From assembly GCA_000433115.1 (NCBI GenBank), contig FR892236.1:1-21527 (forward strand): a DNA stretch of 21,527 bases. The letters run 5' to 3'. Within the stretch, counting starts at the first letter, position 1; each line of letters begins with the position of its first letter. The DNA is from Ruminococcus sp. CAG:382. Lineage in GTDB: Bacteria; Bacillota; Clostridia; Oscillospirales; CAG-382. Of the stretch, positions 12,986 to 21,527 are shown in pieces. The position numbers were made by a program, and so were the translations under genes. The notes under the pieces were generated by a model, which ran no database searches, was not told where the DNA came from, and saw only the letters and a program-made list of their open reading frames with translations.

Positions 12986-13942
12986 ATGGAAATTCTGAAG
13001 GCAAACGCAAACGATGCGGGACAGCGGCTTGACAAATTCCTTTCAAAGCGATATAAGTCGATGCCGCAGTCACTGCTGTATAAATATATCCGCACCAAGC
13101 GGATAAAGCTCAACGGCAAGCGCGCAAAGGAAAACCGGCTCCTTGCCGACGGCGATGAAATAACGTTGTATATACCCGATGAATTCACGGGCGGCAGCCG
13201 CAGGGACGAGGCGTTTCTGCGGCTTTCGCCGCGTCTCAGGGTCGCATACGAGGACGAAAACATACTCATCGCCGACAAAAAAGCCGGAATGCTGGTGCAT
13301 TCCGACGATGGCAGCGAGGGCGATACGCTTATCGACCATATCAAGGCGTATCTCTACCGAAACGGCGAATACGATCCGACTGCCGAAAACTCCTTCGCTC
13401 CCGCGCTGTGCAACCGTATCGACCGCAATACCGCGGGACTTGTCATTGCCGCCAAGAATGCGGAGGCACTCCGGGATATGAACGCAACGATACGTGACCG
13501 CGGCATATCCAAGCTGTATCTTGCCGCCTGCCACGGCTTTTTTGAAAAAAAGCAGGGTACAATGACGGCATATCTTGAAAAGAACGCAGCCGAAAACAAG
13601 GTGTTTGTGCGCACGAAAGCCGGCGAAAACACAAAAACCGCCGCTTTGCGTTACCGCGTGATCGATGAAAACCGCGCCGAAAAGCTGTCGCTCGTAGAAA
13701 TCGAGTTGCTCACCGGCAGAACACATCAGATACGTGTCCAGATGGCAGACAGCGGACATCCGCTCCTCGGCGACGGCAAATACGCCGTCAACAAGGATGA
13801 CCGCAAGCGGGGCTATACCTATCAGGCGCTTTGTTCATATATGCTTGCTTTTGAAAAGCCGCAGGGCAGTCTGTCATATCTCACCGGTAAAACGGTACGC
13901 GCCGATAAGCCCGATTTCCTCGTGAAATTCGGCGCAAAATAA
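12986..13942 (+). CDS. RluA-family pseudouridine synthase
   Basis: 318 residues. An S4 RNA-binding domain (AGQRLDKFLSKRYKSMPQSLLYKYIRTKRIKLNG, residues 11-44) precedes the catalytic domain. The catalytic motif reads NRIDRNTAGL (143-152) with Asp146 as nucleophile; most relatives have HRLDRDTSG, so His is replaced by Asn here. LLTGRTHQIRVQMA is the second conserved block. It isomerises uridine to pseudouridine in large ribosomal RNA (RluC/RluD-type sites). The start lies 13 bases after the lipoprotein stop with no visible Shine-Dalgarno sequence, so translation may depend on coupling to the upstream gene. It is the last gene before a strong terminator. The target site cannot be told from sequence. 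Confidence 0.9.
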   Translation: MEILKANANDAGQRLDKFLSKRYKSMPQSLLYKYIRTKRIKLNGKRAKENRLLADGDEITLYIPDEFTGGSRRDEAFLRLSPRLRVAYEDENILIADKKAGMLVHSDDGSEGDTLIDHIKAYLYRNGEYDPTAENSFAPALCNRIDRNTAGLVIAAKNAEALRDMNATIRDRGISKLYLAACHGFFEKKQGTMTAYLEKNAAENKVFVRTKAGENTKTAALRYRVIDENRAEKLSLVEIELLTGRTHQIRVQMADSGHPLLGDGKYAVNKDDRKRGYTYQALCSYMLAFEKPQGSLSYLTGKTVRADKPDFLVKFGAK

Positions 13943-13959
13943 CTCCGCCCTAAAAAATC

Positions 13960-13995
13960 AGCCGGAGCCTTTCATACAAAGGCTCCGGCTTTTTT
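13960..13995. terminator. Strong bidirectional terminator between convergent operons
   Basis: The perfect 13-bp stem AGCCGGAGCCTTT (13960-13972) with AAAGGCTCCGGCT (13978-13990) has a 5-base loop. A T-run follows on the plus strand, and an A-run (13952-13957) on the other side serves as the T-run for the minus strand. It ends the RluA operon from the left and the engB operon from the right. Confidence 0.95.
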
Positions 13996-14003
13996 CGGCT
14001 ATA

Positions 14004-14600
14004 TCAGCAATGCGCAAGCGCCATTCCCAGCACCTCACGCCGTCCCATGCCTTCCTTTGAGGAATACAATACAACAGGCGTCTCGGGTCTGAGGAGAGGA
14101 TTCTGCACGATTTTTCCGGCGCATTCCGAAAGCTCCGTTTTGGTGAGCTTGTCGCACTTTGTGCAGATGATTATATACGGGACTTCATAGTAATTCATCC
14201 ATTCGAGCATTGCGTTGTCGTCAACCGTGAAGCCGACGCGGCTGTCCACCAGCTGAAGAATGAGCTTCAGCGCGGAATTGTCCTCAAAATAGCTCTGCGT
14301 CAGTGCCGACCAGCGCTTTTTGTCCTCCTTGGGACGTTTTGCAAAGCCGTATCCCGGCAGGTCAACGAAATAGAGCTTGCGGTCGATTTCGTAGTAGTTG
14401 CAGGTAATGGTTTTGCCCGGCTGACTGCTCACGCGTGCGAGCGATTTGCGGTTCAACAGCGAATTTATGAGCGACGACTTGCCGACATTCGATCTTCCCG
14501 AGAAGGCGATCTGCGGCAGTCCGCTTTTTTTGTGCTGTACCGGCGCGCCCGCGACGTGACCGAGCAGCACGTTGTTGAAATTGATTTCTGAAATCTTCAT
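14004..14600 (-). CDS. engB: Ribosome-biogenesis GTPase EngB (YihA/YsxC)
   Basis: 198 residues, a normal length for the family. The G-motifs are in order: G1 GRSNVGKS (35-42), G3 DLPGYG, G4 TKCD, and G5-like SSKEG near the end. KTITCNYYEI with the conserved threonine is the switch I region. The enzyme hydrolyses GTP and assists late assembly of the large ribosomal subunit. Its ATG overlaps the lon stop by four bases (ATGA), so the two are coupled. The same lon-then-engB order is known in Bacillus subtilis (lonA-ysxC). It is the last gene of the minus-strand operon and stops just before the bidirectional terminator. Confidence 0.95.
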   Translation of the reverse strand: MKISEINFNNVLLGHVAGAPVQHKKSGLPQIAFSGRSNVGKSSLINSLLNRKSLARVSSQPGKTITCNYYEIDRKLYFVDLPGYGFAKRPKEDKKRWSALTQSYFEDNSALKLILQLVDSRVGFTVDDNAMLEWMNYYEVPYIIICTKCDKLTKTELSECAGKIVQNPLLRPETPVVLYSSKEGMGRREVLGMALAHC

Positions 14601-16933
14601 GCGTTCAGGGCGATGCGGAGGACTTCCATCACAGATGATACGGGTACGAATTCAAGCGCACTCCGGACCTCCTGATCGATTTCCTCCAGATCCTTCATGT
14701 TGTCCTTGGGTATGATAACGGTTCTGACTCCCGCCTTGTATGCGGCTGCGGTCTTTTCCTTGAGTCCGCCGATGGGCAGAACTCTGCCTGTCAGCGTGAT
14801 TTCGCCCGTCATGGCGACCGACTGCTTAACTGTCTTGCCCGACAGCTCGCTTACGATAGCCGTTGCAATGGTGATGCCTGCCGACGGACCGTCCTTGGGT
14901 ATCGCTCCCTCGGGTACGTGAATGTGTATATCGGTATTCTTGTGGAAATCCTCCGGAATACCGAGCTCGTTTGCGTGCTTGCGTATGTAGCTTACCGCCG
15001 CGCGCGCCGATTCTTTCATAACGTCGCCCAGAGAGCCGGTAAGCTCCAGCGCACCGCCGCCGCTCATGGAAAGCGCTTCTATGCGGAGCATATCACCGCC
15101 GAGCTGTGTCCATGCAAGTCCGTTCACGATGCCGACCTCGTCCTTGCCATAAATCCTGTCGGCAAGGAACTTTTCGGGGCCTAGCATTTCGATGACCGTT
15201 TTTGCATCGACCGTTTTTTTCGCCGTGTTGCCGTCGACGATCTCCTTCGCCGCTTTGCGGCATACGGATGCGATCTCACGTTCGAGATTACGCACGCCCG
15301 ACTCCTTCGTATAACGCAGGATAAGCTCGTTTATGCCGTTGTCGGTGAAGCGGAGCTGACTCCTTTTCAGTCCGTGGCGCTTGAGCTGCTTGGGGATCAG
15401 ATGATTTTTCGCAATCGACAGCTTCTCGTTGTCGGAATAGCTGTCCATGTATATGATCTCCATTCTGTCGAGCAGGGGCAGCGGAATGGTTTCGGTGGTG
15501 TTTGCGGTTGCGATGAAAAGACAGTCCGAAAGATCAATGGGCAACTCAATGAAATGGTCGCGGAACGTCTTGTTCTGATCGGCGTCCAGTACCTCAAGCA
15601 ATGCACTTGTCGGGTCGCCGTGCGCGTCGGCTGTCAGTTTATCCACTTCGTCGAGCAGCATAACGGGGTTTGACGTACCCGCCTGCTTCAGCCCGTTCAC
15701 GATTCTGCCCGGCATGGAGCCGACGTATGTCTTTCGGTGACCGCGTATTTCAGCCTCGTCGCGTATACCGCCCAGAGCGATGCGGACGTATTTGCGGTTT
15801 GTGGCACGTGCGATCGACTTGACGATGGAAGTTTTGCCGACGCCGGGAGGTCCGACAAGACAGAGGATCTGTCCGTCAAGCTCGGGTGAGAGCTGACGCA
15901 CCGCCATGAATTCGAGAATACGCTCCTTGACTTTTGTCAGACCGTCGTGATCCTCGTCAAGGATCCTTTTGGCAATGGTGATGTCTGTCCTGTCCTTGCT
16001 TGTTTTGCCCCAGGGAAGTTCAAGGCAGGTTTCGATGTAATTCCGTATGACTGTGGCTTCGGGCGAACCGAACTGCATACGTTTCAGCTTTGCGTTTTCG
16101 GCAAGCAGCGCTTCCTGCACCTCGGCGGGGAGCTTGTGCTGGCGGATACGCTTGGCGTAGGAGCTTTCTTCCTCTTCCTCGTCGTAATCGTCGATACCGA
16201 GCTCATTTTCGATGATATGCAGCTGTTCACGCAGGTAAATATCTCGCTGAGTCTTGTTCAGGTGCTGACGCACACGTGCGTGTATCGAGCCTTCAAGCTC
16301 CATAAGCTCAATTTCGTGGTCGAAAATTGCGGTCAGCTTTTCAATGCGCTTGATCGGGTTGTCGATATCGAGAATTTCCTGTTTGTCTTCGATCTTGATA
16401 AGGAACGACGATGCGACAGTATCGGCATAAACCGCAGGGTCGGTGATTTTCTTGACTTCGTTTATGACTTCTTCCGACGGCTTTGTGAAGAATTTGAGAT
16501 AATCCTCAAGCGTCAGAGTGCATTCGTGTATGGCGCGGCGCACTTCGAAATAATCAAGCTCATATGTGATGTTCTTTTGCAGAACGTCGGCAACGAACGT
16601 CCCGCTTTCATCCACCGAAAAGCTGACAAGCTCGGCGCGCGAAAGTCCTTCGACCATGAGCTGCCAGTTGCCGTTCGAGAGCTTTATCGTGTGTACGATA
16701 CGGGCGACGACGCCGGTACGGAAAAGGTCGGCGTCCTTCGGCTCAACGACCGATGAATCCTTTTGAGTAACGATGAATATTTCGCTTCCGGTGCTTTCCG
16801 CTTCCCGCATTGCCTTGACCGATGCCTTGCGCGACAGCTCAAAGCTGGTGCTGATACCGGGGAACAGCACCGCGCCGCGCAAAGCGATGGCATAGCAGGT
16901 TTTGTTTTCTATCTGTTCGATTTTTGACGACAT
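14597..16933 (-). CDS. lon: ATP-dependent protease Lon (LonA type)
   Basis: 778 residues, the usual LonA size. An N-terminal substrate-binding LON domain (YAIALRGAVLFPG) leads into a coiled-coil region (LREQLHIIENELG). The AAA+ module has Walker A GPPGVGKT at 361-368 and Walker B VMLLDEVDK, with RGHRKTYVGSMPG in the pore region. The protease domain has the Ser-Lys dyad: PKDGPSAGI with Ser684 and GGLKEKTAAA with Lys727, 43 residues apart as in E. coli Lon. It unfolds and degrades damaged or regulatory proteins in the cytoplasm. AGGA precedes the ATG, six bases after the glucokinase stop. No CIRCE or CtsR-like heat-shock operator was seen upstream, so expression appears to depend on the operon. 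Confidence 0.97.
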   Translation of the reverse strand: MSSKIEQIENKTCYAIALRGAVLFPGISTSFELSRKASVKAMREAESTGSEIFIVTQKDSSVVEPKDADLFRTGVVARIVHTIKLSNGNWQLMVEGLSRAELVSFSVDESGTFVADVLQKNITYELDYFEVRRAIHECTLTLEDYLKFFTKPSEEVINEVKKITDPAVYADTVASSFLIKIEDKQEILDIDNPIKRIEKLTAIFDHEIELMELEGSIHARVRQHLNKTQRDIYLREQLHIIENELGIDDYDEEEEESSYAKRIRQHKLPAEVQEALLAENAKLKRMQFGSPEATVIRNYIETCLELPWGKTSKDRTDITIAKRILDEDHDGLTKVKERILEFMAVRQLSPELDGQILCLVGPPGVGKTSIVKSIARATNRKYVRIALGGIRDEAEIRGHRKTYVGSMPGRIVNGLKQAGTSNPVMLLDEVDKLTADAHGDPTSALLEVLDADQNKTFRDHFIELPIDLSDCLFIATANTTETIPLPLLDRMEIIYMDSYSDNEKLSIAKNHLIPKQLKRHGLKRSQLRFTDNGINELILRYTKESGVRNLEREIASVCRKAAKEIVDGNTAKKTVDAKTVIEMLGPEKFLADRIYGKDEVGIVNGLAWTQLGGDMLRIEALSMSGGGALELTGSLGDVMKESARAAVSYIRKHANELGIPEDFHKNTDIHIHVPEGAIPKDGPSAGITIATAIVSELSGKTVKQSVAMTGEITLTGRVLPIGGLKEKTAAAYKAGVRTVIIPKDNMKDLEEIDQEVRSALEFVPVSSVMEVLRIALNA

Positions 16934-16939
16934 AATATC

Positions 16940-17893
16940 CTATCTGCCGAGCATGGCGGCGCCGACGAGACCGGCGTCGTTGCCCAGCGATGCAATGGCA
17001 ATTTTGGTCTTGCGCGAGCCGTAACGTGAATACTGTTCGCGCTCAATAATCTCAAGGAGCGGGTCGAGAAGGTATTTGCCCTCGTTGCAGACGCCGCCGC
17101 CGATTGTGATGATCTCGGGCTGGAGTATGTTTATCATGTTGACAAGCCCGCAGGCGAGATATCCGATATATTTGCTGACGACTTCATCGCCCGTCTTGTC
17201 GCCTTCGCGCTGTGCGATGAACGCGGTGCGCGCCGACGCATTTGCAATGTCGCCGTCGCAGAGCTTCCACATGGAGCTTTCTCTGTGCGCTTCCATTGCC
17301 TCTCTTGTCATGCGCTCAAGTGCCGTCGCGGATGCAAGCTTTTCCCAGCAGCCGCGGCGGGAGCAGTCGCAATCGGGACCGTTGTCGGCGTTGATGACCA
17401 TGTGACCGACTTCAAACGCGGCAAAGTTGCAGCCTGTGAACAGCTTGCCGTTGTACACAAAACCGCCGCCGACGCCCGTACCGAGCGTGATGAGCAGTGA
17501 GCTGTTGTATCCCTTTGCACTGCCGACGGTCGCCTCGCCCTTTGCGGCTGCGTTCGCGTCGTTTTCGATGTGTACGATCTTTATTCCCGTCTTTTCGCTC
17601 ATCTTTTCGGCAAGCGGATATGCACGGAAGGGGATCGAAGAGCAATATACAATGACGCCTGTGCTGTCGTCTGCCGTACCGGGTGTCGCAACGCCGATGT
17701 ATTCGATGTCGTCCACCGTAAGCCCCTGCCTTTTCACAAGGTCAAGAGCCAGCCCGCTCATTGTGTCAACGACATATTCAAGACCCTTTTCAACGTGTGT
17801 CTTAACGGAATCTTTGATCAGTATCTTTCCGTTTTCGTCGCAGACACCCGCTTTTATATTTGTTCCTCCGAGGTCTATTCCTATGTAATACAT
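16940..17893 (-). CDS. glcK: ROK-family glucokinase
   Basis: 317 residues, AAGGAG nine bases before the ATG. The phosphate-binding motif GIDLGGTN is at 5-12, the catalytic base Asp112 lies in ENDANAAA, and LGTGVGGG (137-144) binds ATP. The ROK zinc site is present: His164 in EVGHM, and CDCSRRGCWE with Cys175, 177 and 182. The residues around EVGHM suit glucose; other hexoses or N-acetyl sugars are possible for ROK kinases. It phosphorylates intracellular sugar to sugar-6-phosphate at the start of glycolysis. It lies between hprK and lon with gaps of 27 and six bases, tying sugar phosphorylation to the catabolite-control kinase. Confidence 0.92.
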   Translation of the reverse strand: MYYIGIDLGGTNIKAGVCDENGKILIKDSVKTHVEKGLEYVVDTMSGLALDLVKRQGLTVDDIEYIGVATPGTADDSTGVIVYCSSIPFRAYPLAEKMSEKTGIKIVHIENDANAAAKGEATVGSAKGYNSSLLITLGTGVGGGFVYNGKLFTGCNFAAFEVGHMVINADNGPDCDCSRRGCWEKLASATALERMTREAMEAHRESSMWKLCDGDIANASARTAFIAQREGDKTGDEVVSKYIGYLACGLVNMINILQPEIITIGGGVCNEGKYLLDPLLEIIEREQYSRYGSRKTKIAIASLGNDAGLVGAAMLGR

Positions 17894-17920
17894 ACTGTTT
17901 ATCTCCTTAAATATAGTGAT

Positions 17921-18850
17921 TTATCTGAGGTTTATACCGTTGTTCATCATTTTCTTGGAAAATTCAAGCGCGGTATTGTATCCCATTTTCTTTTGTCTGT
18001 TGTTCATTGCTGCGATTTCTATGACCACCGCAAGGTTGCGTCCCGGCTTTACGGGAATTGTTATCGAAGGTATCTTCAGCCCGAGGATCTCGGCGTATTC
18101 GGTGTCGAGACCGAGCCGCTCGTACATCTTGCCCTGCTCCCATGCTTCGAAATTGATAACAAGATCGATCTTTTCCGTCTCTTTGACCGAGCCCATACCG
18201 AATATGCGCCTTACATCGACGATACCGATGCCTCGCAGCTCAATATAATGACGTATAAGTTCGGGTGCAGTGCCGACAAGCGTCTTGTTTGAAACACGCT
18301 TGATCTCCACCGCGTCGTCGGCAATCAGTCTGTGACCGCGCTTGACAAGCTCAATTGCCGTTTCGCTCTTGCCGATACCGCTGTCGCCGAGGATGAGAAC
18401 GCCCTCGCCGTATACTTCAACAAGCACGCCGTGCCGTGTGATACGTTCGGCAAGCGACACATTCAGCGATGCGATGAGTGATGCCATAAAATCGCTTGTC
18501 GTCTCCGCGGTGCGGAAAAGCGGAGTGCTGTGTTTCTCCGCAAGCTCTTTCAGTTCGGGGAATATCTCCAGTCCGCGCGTCACGACGACAGCCACGACAT
18601 CGTGAGCCATGAATTTGTCGATCGACTCATATCTTCCGGCGCTTCCCAGCGAATCGAGGTAGCTGTGCTCCATGTTGCCTATCATCTGTATGCGTCCGCT
18701 TTCGAAATCGTCGAAAAAGCCCGCAAGCGGCAGTCCGGGACGGCTCACGTCGGCGCGTCTGACGTAAATATCATCGTAATTTTCGGGAACCGTGATGACT
18801 TCAAGGGAGAATTCGTTTGCTATGTCCTTTAGTTTGACCTGATATTGCAT
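17921..18850 (-). CDS. hprK: HPr kinase/phosphorylase
   Basis: 309 residues, AAGGA nine bases before ATG. The C-terminal catalytic domain has His140, Walker A GDSGIGKS at 155-162 with Lys161, the IADDAVEI block (Asp178/179) and the family signature LRGIGIVDV (205-213). The N-terminal domain (1-130) has the usual alpha/beta layout. The enzyme phosphorylates HPr on a serine when fructose-1,6-bisphosphate and ATP are high and removes the phosphate when phosphate is high, controlling CcpA-dependent catabolite repression. It is typical of low-GC Gram-positives. Here it is followed by glucokinase and lon rather than the lgt partner common in Bacillus. Confidence 0.97.
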   Translation of the reverse strand: MQYQVKLKDIANEFSLEVITVPENYDDIYVRRADVSRPGLPLAGFFDDFESGRIQMIGNMEHSYLDSLGSAGRYESIDKFMAHDVVAVVVTRGLEIFPELKELAEKHSTPLFRTAETTSDFMASLIASLNVSLAERITRHGVLVEVYGEGVLILGDSGIGKSETAIELVKRGHRLIADDAVEIKRVSNKTLVGTAPELIRHYIELRGIGIVDVRRIFGMGSVKETEKIDLVINFEAWEQGKMYERLGLDTEYAEILGLKIPSITIPVKPGRNLAVVIEIAAMNNRQKKMGYNTALEFSKKMMNNGINLR

Positions 18851-18869
18851 TATGTTTTTTCCTTTTTGT

Positions 18870-21494
18870 TTAATGTGAAAGTGCCGCGATGATGAAGCTC
18901 AGCTCGCGTTTTATCGCGTCGGTCGCCTTTTCGCTTCCGCCGTATGCTGCCGCATCGATTGCTTTCAGCGCGCCGGGTCTTTCGGCATCGCCGACGCCCG
19001 CAAGCGCCGACACATCTTCAAAAAGCCTGTCGTAGTCCGGCGATGCGTCAAGCTGTCTATACGCTTCAAGATGAACCTTCAGTATATCGAGGCATGCTCC
19101 GAACAGAACGTTCTTGTCCGCGCCCGTGACAGGCACAGCCGCCTCACGGAATACTTTGCGCGTCGTCGCGTCGTATCCGCACACCGAAATATACCTCAGC
19201 GTGAAATCCGACGTACCCGCGACCGCGAAATCGTAGTGCTGCGTGAGCTGCCGTGCATAGTCCTCCTGCGTCGACCGTACATACGTGCCCACGCCTATCA
19301 CGACGGGAGCGTATTCGCCGATCGGAAGATTCTGCTTTATGTATCCGGTCTGATATTCGACCGTATTTCCGTAAATCATGGGATAGACCGCGTCGGCATA
19401 CCCGTCGCGCGCCCACTTTTCGACATCCTGATAAACATATTTCTGCCTGTCGTTGTAATCCGCAAAACAGGTGAACGTCATGTTCAGTCCGCCGTCAACG
19501 CTTTTTACCGTTTCGTAAAGCGTCCTTACGGCGTTGCTTATGACATCGCGCCGCATAGCACACCAGTCGTTCCAGAGAGGGTCCGTGATGCTGAGGCTTG
19601 CGGGGGAAACTCCGTATTTTTCCTCAAATTTTTTTGCGGCAGTCGGATTGTATCCGTAATCCTCATAATTGTGTTCCTGATAGAATATCGGGAGCGGATA
19701 TCTCGCGTAGTCGATCTGTATGCCGAAAATATCGTAATTTTCCGCGATTTCCTTCGCAATTGCTGCCGAGAACGCCAGAACATCGCCGTCTGCGGGGTCA
19801 AGCGTCACCGTGCCGCTGTTGTCGCAGTACCTGCCCTTGTTTGTCAGCAGGTATTTGTCCTTCATGGTGTTCATGAAGTGGTTTTCTTCCCATGTACGGT
19901 GGCTTGTCGCAATGGGGAAGGCGGGCATCATGACGATGAGCCTCATGCCGTTTTCGCGGCACGCGCGTGAAAACGCGTCCAGCACATCAAAGCCATCAAG
20001 CTCGGGAAGCATGACCATGCCGTCGAGTTTTGACGGATATACCGCATACCCCGCCGCGAGGTTGTCGACAATCAGCGTATTCAGTCCGATGCCCTTTGCG
20101 TATTCCACGGCATGACGCACATCGGTTTCGTTTCTGTAATGCAGGATTATTTCGTCCGAATATCCCAGCTCTCCGACCGTGACCCATGCCGTGCGGTCAC
20201 CCACCGTGATTGAAGGATATATCAGCGTCCCCGCCGTGTCTGTGAAGTCCGTGAGAAGCAAAATCGCTTTTGCAAGCCCGTTGCCGTCAAGCTCATACGG
20301 GTTGTACGGCAGTCCGACGACACTGCTTTCAAGCGTGTCAAGCGTTTTATAATCGAGCGGCAGGAATTCGTCCCGCGCAAGGCTTATTTTTGTCCGTATG
20401 CTTTCGGACTCATCAATGAGCCGCAGATACTGCCCGACCGGGTCGTCGACAAGTCTCAGCATCTGTTTCCCGTCAAACGCCGCATACATATATTTTTTCG
20501 CATATCCGTCTGCGATAACCGACTGAAGACCCGCACAGGATATGACATATCCGCCGTCCGGTATCTCCGTGCCGCCGCTGACGCCCGCAAAAATTCCCGT
20601 GATCCTGCCGGCGGAATTCACCGCAATTTCGGTGTAGGTACCGTCCCCGCCGGGAGTCACCGTGTTTTTATCATGGGTATATATAATATTTCCTTCGCCG
20701 GTGCGTGTCTTGTTCCGCCCCGAAACGATAAGTCGTTTCACCGTGTAAAGCGGCGAACTTCTGACAAGCTCCGCCGTTTCGCCGACTTTGAGCTTTGCCG
20801 CGATATTGCTTCCCGCCGAAATCGACGACAGCGAAAGCACATAGCCTCCGTCGGGAATATACGTATTGCCGCTTTCGCTTACGGAAACGACCGTCCCGTC
20901 GGCATCGACCGCGATTTCAAAGCCACCGTCGGTCAGCGTTGACGCGGCATACCAGTTCTTATCGTAAAAATACGCGTGGATATCGTTGAAGCGCGTTGCG
21001 TTTTCGTTTCCGAATTCGATTCTTCCCGCGCCGAAGCGGACGTATTTTGACGGCATACAGTCACCCGTGTCAAGTCCCTTGACCGCGCTTCCCGCAGCGA
21101 TACCCTCGCCTGAACCGCGCATACGGACGACATATCCGTTTTCGGGAACGATGGCTGCAAATCCGGCGGGATAAGCCGCACAGACCGCACCGTCTGCGAT
21201 AACCGCATCGACAAAGGAGCTGTCGCCGACCGGCGCGGATACCGATCTTCCGCTTTCCGAAAAGACGAAAATGCCGTCATTTCCTTTGTCGCTGTCGGTA
21301 AGCATGGCTTCGATTGAGGCTTTGCCGACCGTAAACACGATTTTTTCTTCCGCAGCCTCCGACATTTCCGACACCTCGCTTTCATATGATGCTTCGTCGG
21401 CTTCCGATGAGCCGTTTTCACTGTCGTCGGCGCACGCACAGTAAAGCGGGAGCGTGAGCAACGCCGCGAGAATCAGACAAATCGGTTTCTTCAC
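18870..21494 (-). CDS. GHL10-like glycoside-hydrolase lipoprotein with three N-terminal repeats
   Basis: 874 residues from a GTG at 21494; an in-frame TGA TGA lies 33 bases upstream and no other start is available. GGAG occurs 2 and 11 bases before the GTG. The signal peptide ends YCAC, so Cys21 (or 19) is probably lipidated, followed by a Ser/Glu linker. Residues 85-340 hold three related beta units, each ending in a motif like IPDGGYVLS (116-123, 213-221, 311-319). Residues 445-740 resemble the GHL10 TIM barrel (DUF187/YngK type): AKGIGLNTLIVDN, RLIVMMPAFP, GTVTLDPADGDV, FGIQIDYARYP. The C-terminal 130 residues are helical. It is probably a surface glycan-active enzyme or binding protein; activity is unproven. 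It sits 19 bases upstream of hprK. Confidence 0.82.
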   Translation of the reverse strand: MKKPICLILAALLTLPLYCACADDSENGSSEADEASYESEVSEMSEAAEEKIVFTVGKASIEAMLTDSDKGNDGIFVFSESGRSVSAPVGDSSFVDAVIADGAVCAAYPAGFAAIVPENGYVVRMRGSGEGIAAGSAVKGLDTGDCMPSKYVRFGAGRIEFGNENATRFNDIHAYFYDKNWYAASTLTDGGFEIAVDADGTVVSVSESGNTYIPDGGYVLSLSSISAGSNIAAKLKVGETAELVRSSPLYTVKRLIVSGRNKTRTGEGNIIYTHDKNTVTPGGDGTYTEIAVNSAGRITGIFAGVSGGTEIPDGGYVISCAGLQSVIADGYAKKYMYAAFDGKQMLRLVDDPVGQYLRLIDESESIRTKISLARDEFLPLDYKTLDTLESSVVGLPYNPYELDGNGLAKAILLLTDFTDTAGTLIYPSITVGDRTAWVTVGELGYSDEIILHYRNETDVRHAVEYAKGIGLNTLIVDNLAAGYAVYPSKLDGMVMLPELDGFDVLDAFSRACRENGMRLIVMMPAFPIATSHRTWEENHFMNTMKDKYLLTNKGRYCDNSGTVTLDPADGDVLAFSAAIAKEIAENYDIFGIQIDYARYPLPIFYQEHNYEDYGYNPTAAKKFEEKYGVSPASLSITDPLWNDWCAMRRDVISNAVRTLYETVKSVDGGLNMTFTCFADYNDRQKYVYQDVEKWARDGYADAVYPMIYGNTVEYQTGYIKQNLPIGEYAPVVIGVGTYVRSTQEDYARQLTQHYDFAVAGTSDFTLRYISVCGYDATTRKVFREAAVPVTGADKNVLFGACLDILKVHLEAYRQLDASPDYDRLFEDVSALAGVGDAERPGALKAIDAAAYGGSEKATDAIKRELSFIIAALSH

Positions 21495-21527
21495 TGCTCC
21501 TGACTCTCCGCTTCGCCGCCGTCATCA

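Noticed and set aside
15947..16756. 269-codon plus-strand open frame inside lon
   Set aside because: It is antisense to the conserved Lon N-terminal and coiled-coil region and has no ribosome binding site or family signature.

Overview
The window looks like a chromosomal segment of an uncultured Gram-positive Clostridia-type (Oscillospiraceae-like) gut bacterium. The reasons are an HPr kinase/phosphorylase, the lon-engB gene pair seen in Firmicutes, lipoproteins with Ser/Glu-rich linkers, AGGAGG-type ribosome binding sites and TTGACA-N17-TATAAT promoters. This placement is inferred from gene content, not from a phylogeny.

Layout. (1) 1-2216, plus strand: a putative RiPP operon. It holds the tail of an unknown gene, a Cys-rich precursor with a Nif11-like leader, a radical SAM/SPASM maturase with a fused RRE-like N-terminus, and a second short peptide with a GG leader and a zinc-ribbon-like core, closed by a terminator. 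(2) 2261-5713, minus strand: a sigma-70-like protein with a long C-terminal extension, then a three-gene operon (NADPH-dependent FMN-reductase-like protein, small unknown protein, FlaR-type P-loop kinase) with its own promoter and terminator. (3) 5792-9048: an AT-richer accessory stretch. It holds an XRE regulator whose promoter and start region are tandemly duplicated (110-bp unit), a probable ADP-ribosyltransferase-type toxin-antitoxin pair (DUF3990-like plus an HTH protein) with promoter and operator-like repeats, a four-helix-bundle (S23/IVP family) gene overlapping a 47-residue small gene, and ATTCATT-type inverted repeats. (4) 9052-9126: tRNA-Gln(TTG) on the minus strand with consensus promoter and terminator. 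(5) 9348-13995, plus strand: a DUF4855 protein fused to a LEA-like, membrane-tailed segment that has its own internal ribosome binding site, a lone solute-binding lipoprotein, and an RluA-type pseudouridine synthase, ending at a strong bidirectional terminator. (6) 14004-21494, minus strand: a tight operon in the order GHL10-like lipoprotein, hprK, ROK glucokinase, lon, engB.

How they fit. Regions 5 and 6 are core metabolism and housekeeping: sugar capture, glycan-active surface proteins, glucose phosphorylation and carbon-catabolite signalling next to proteolysis, rRNA modification and ribosome assembly. Regions 1 and 3 are accessory and hold the best candidates for unusual biology: the paired zinc-ribbon-like RiPP precursors, the ART-type toxin-antitoxin, the duplicated regulator promoter, and the nested LEA-like gene.
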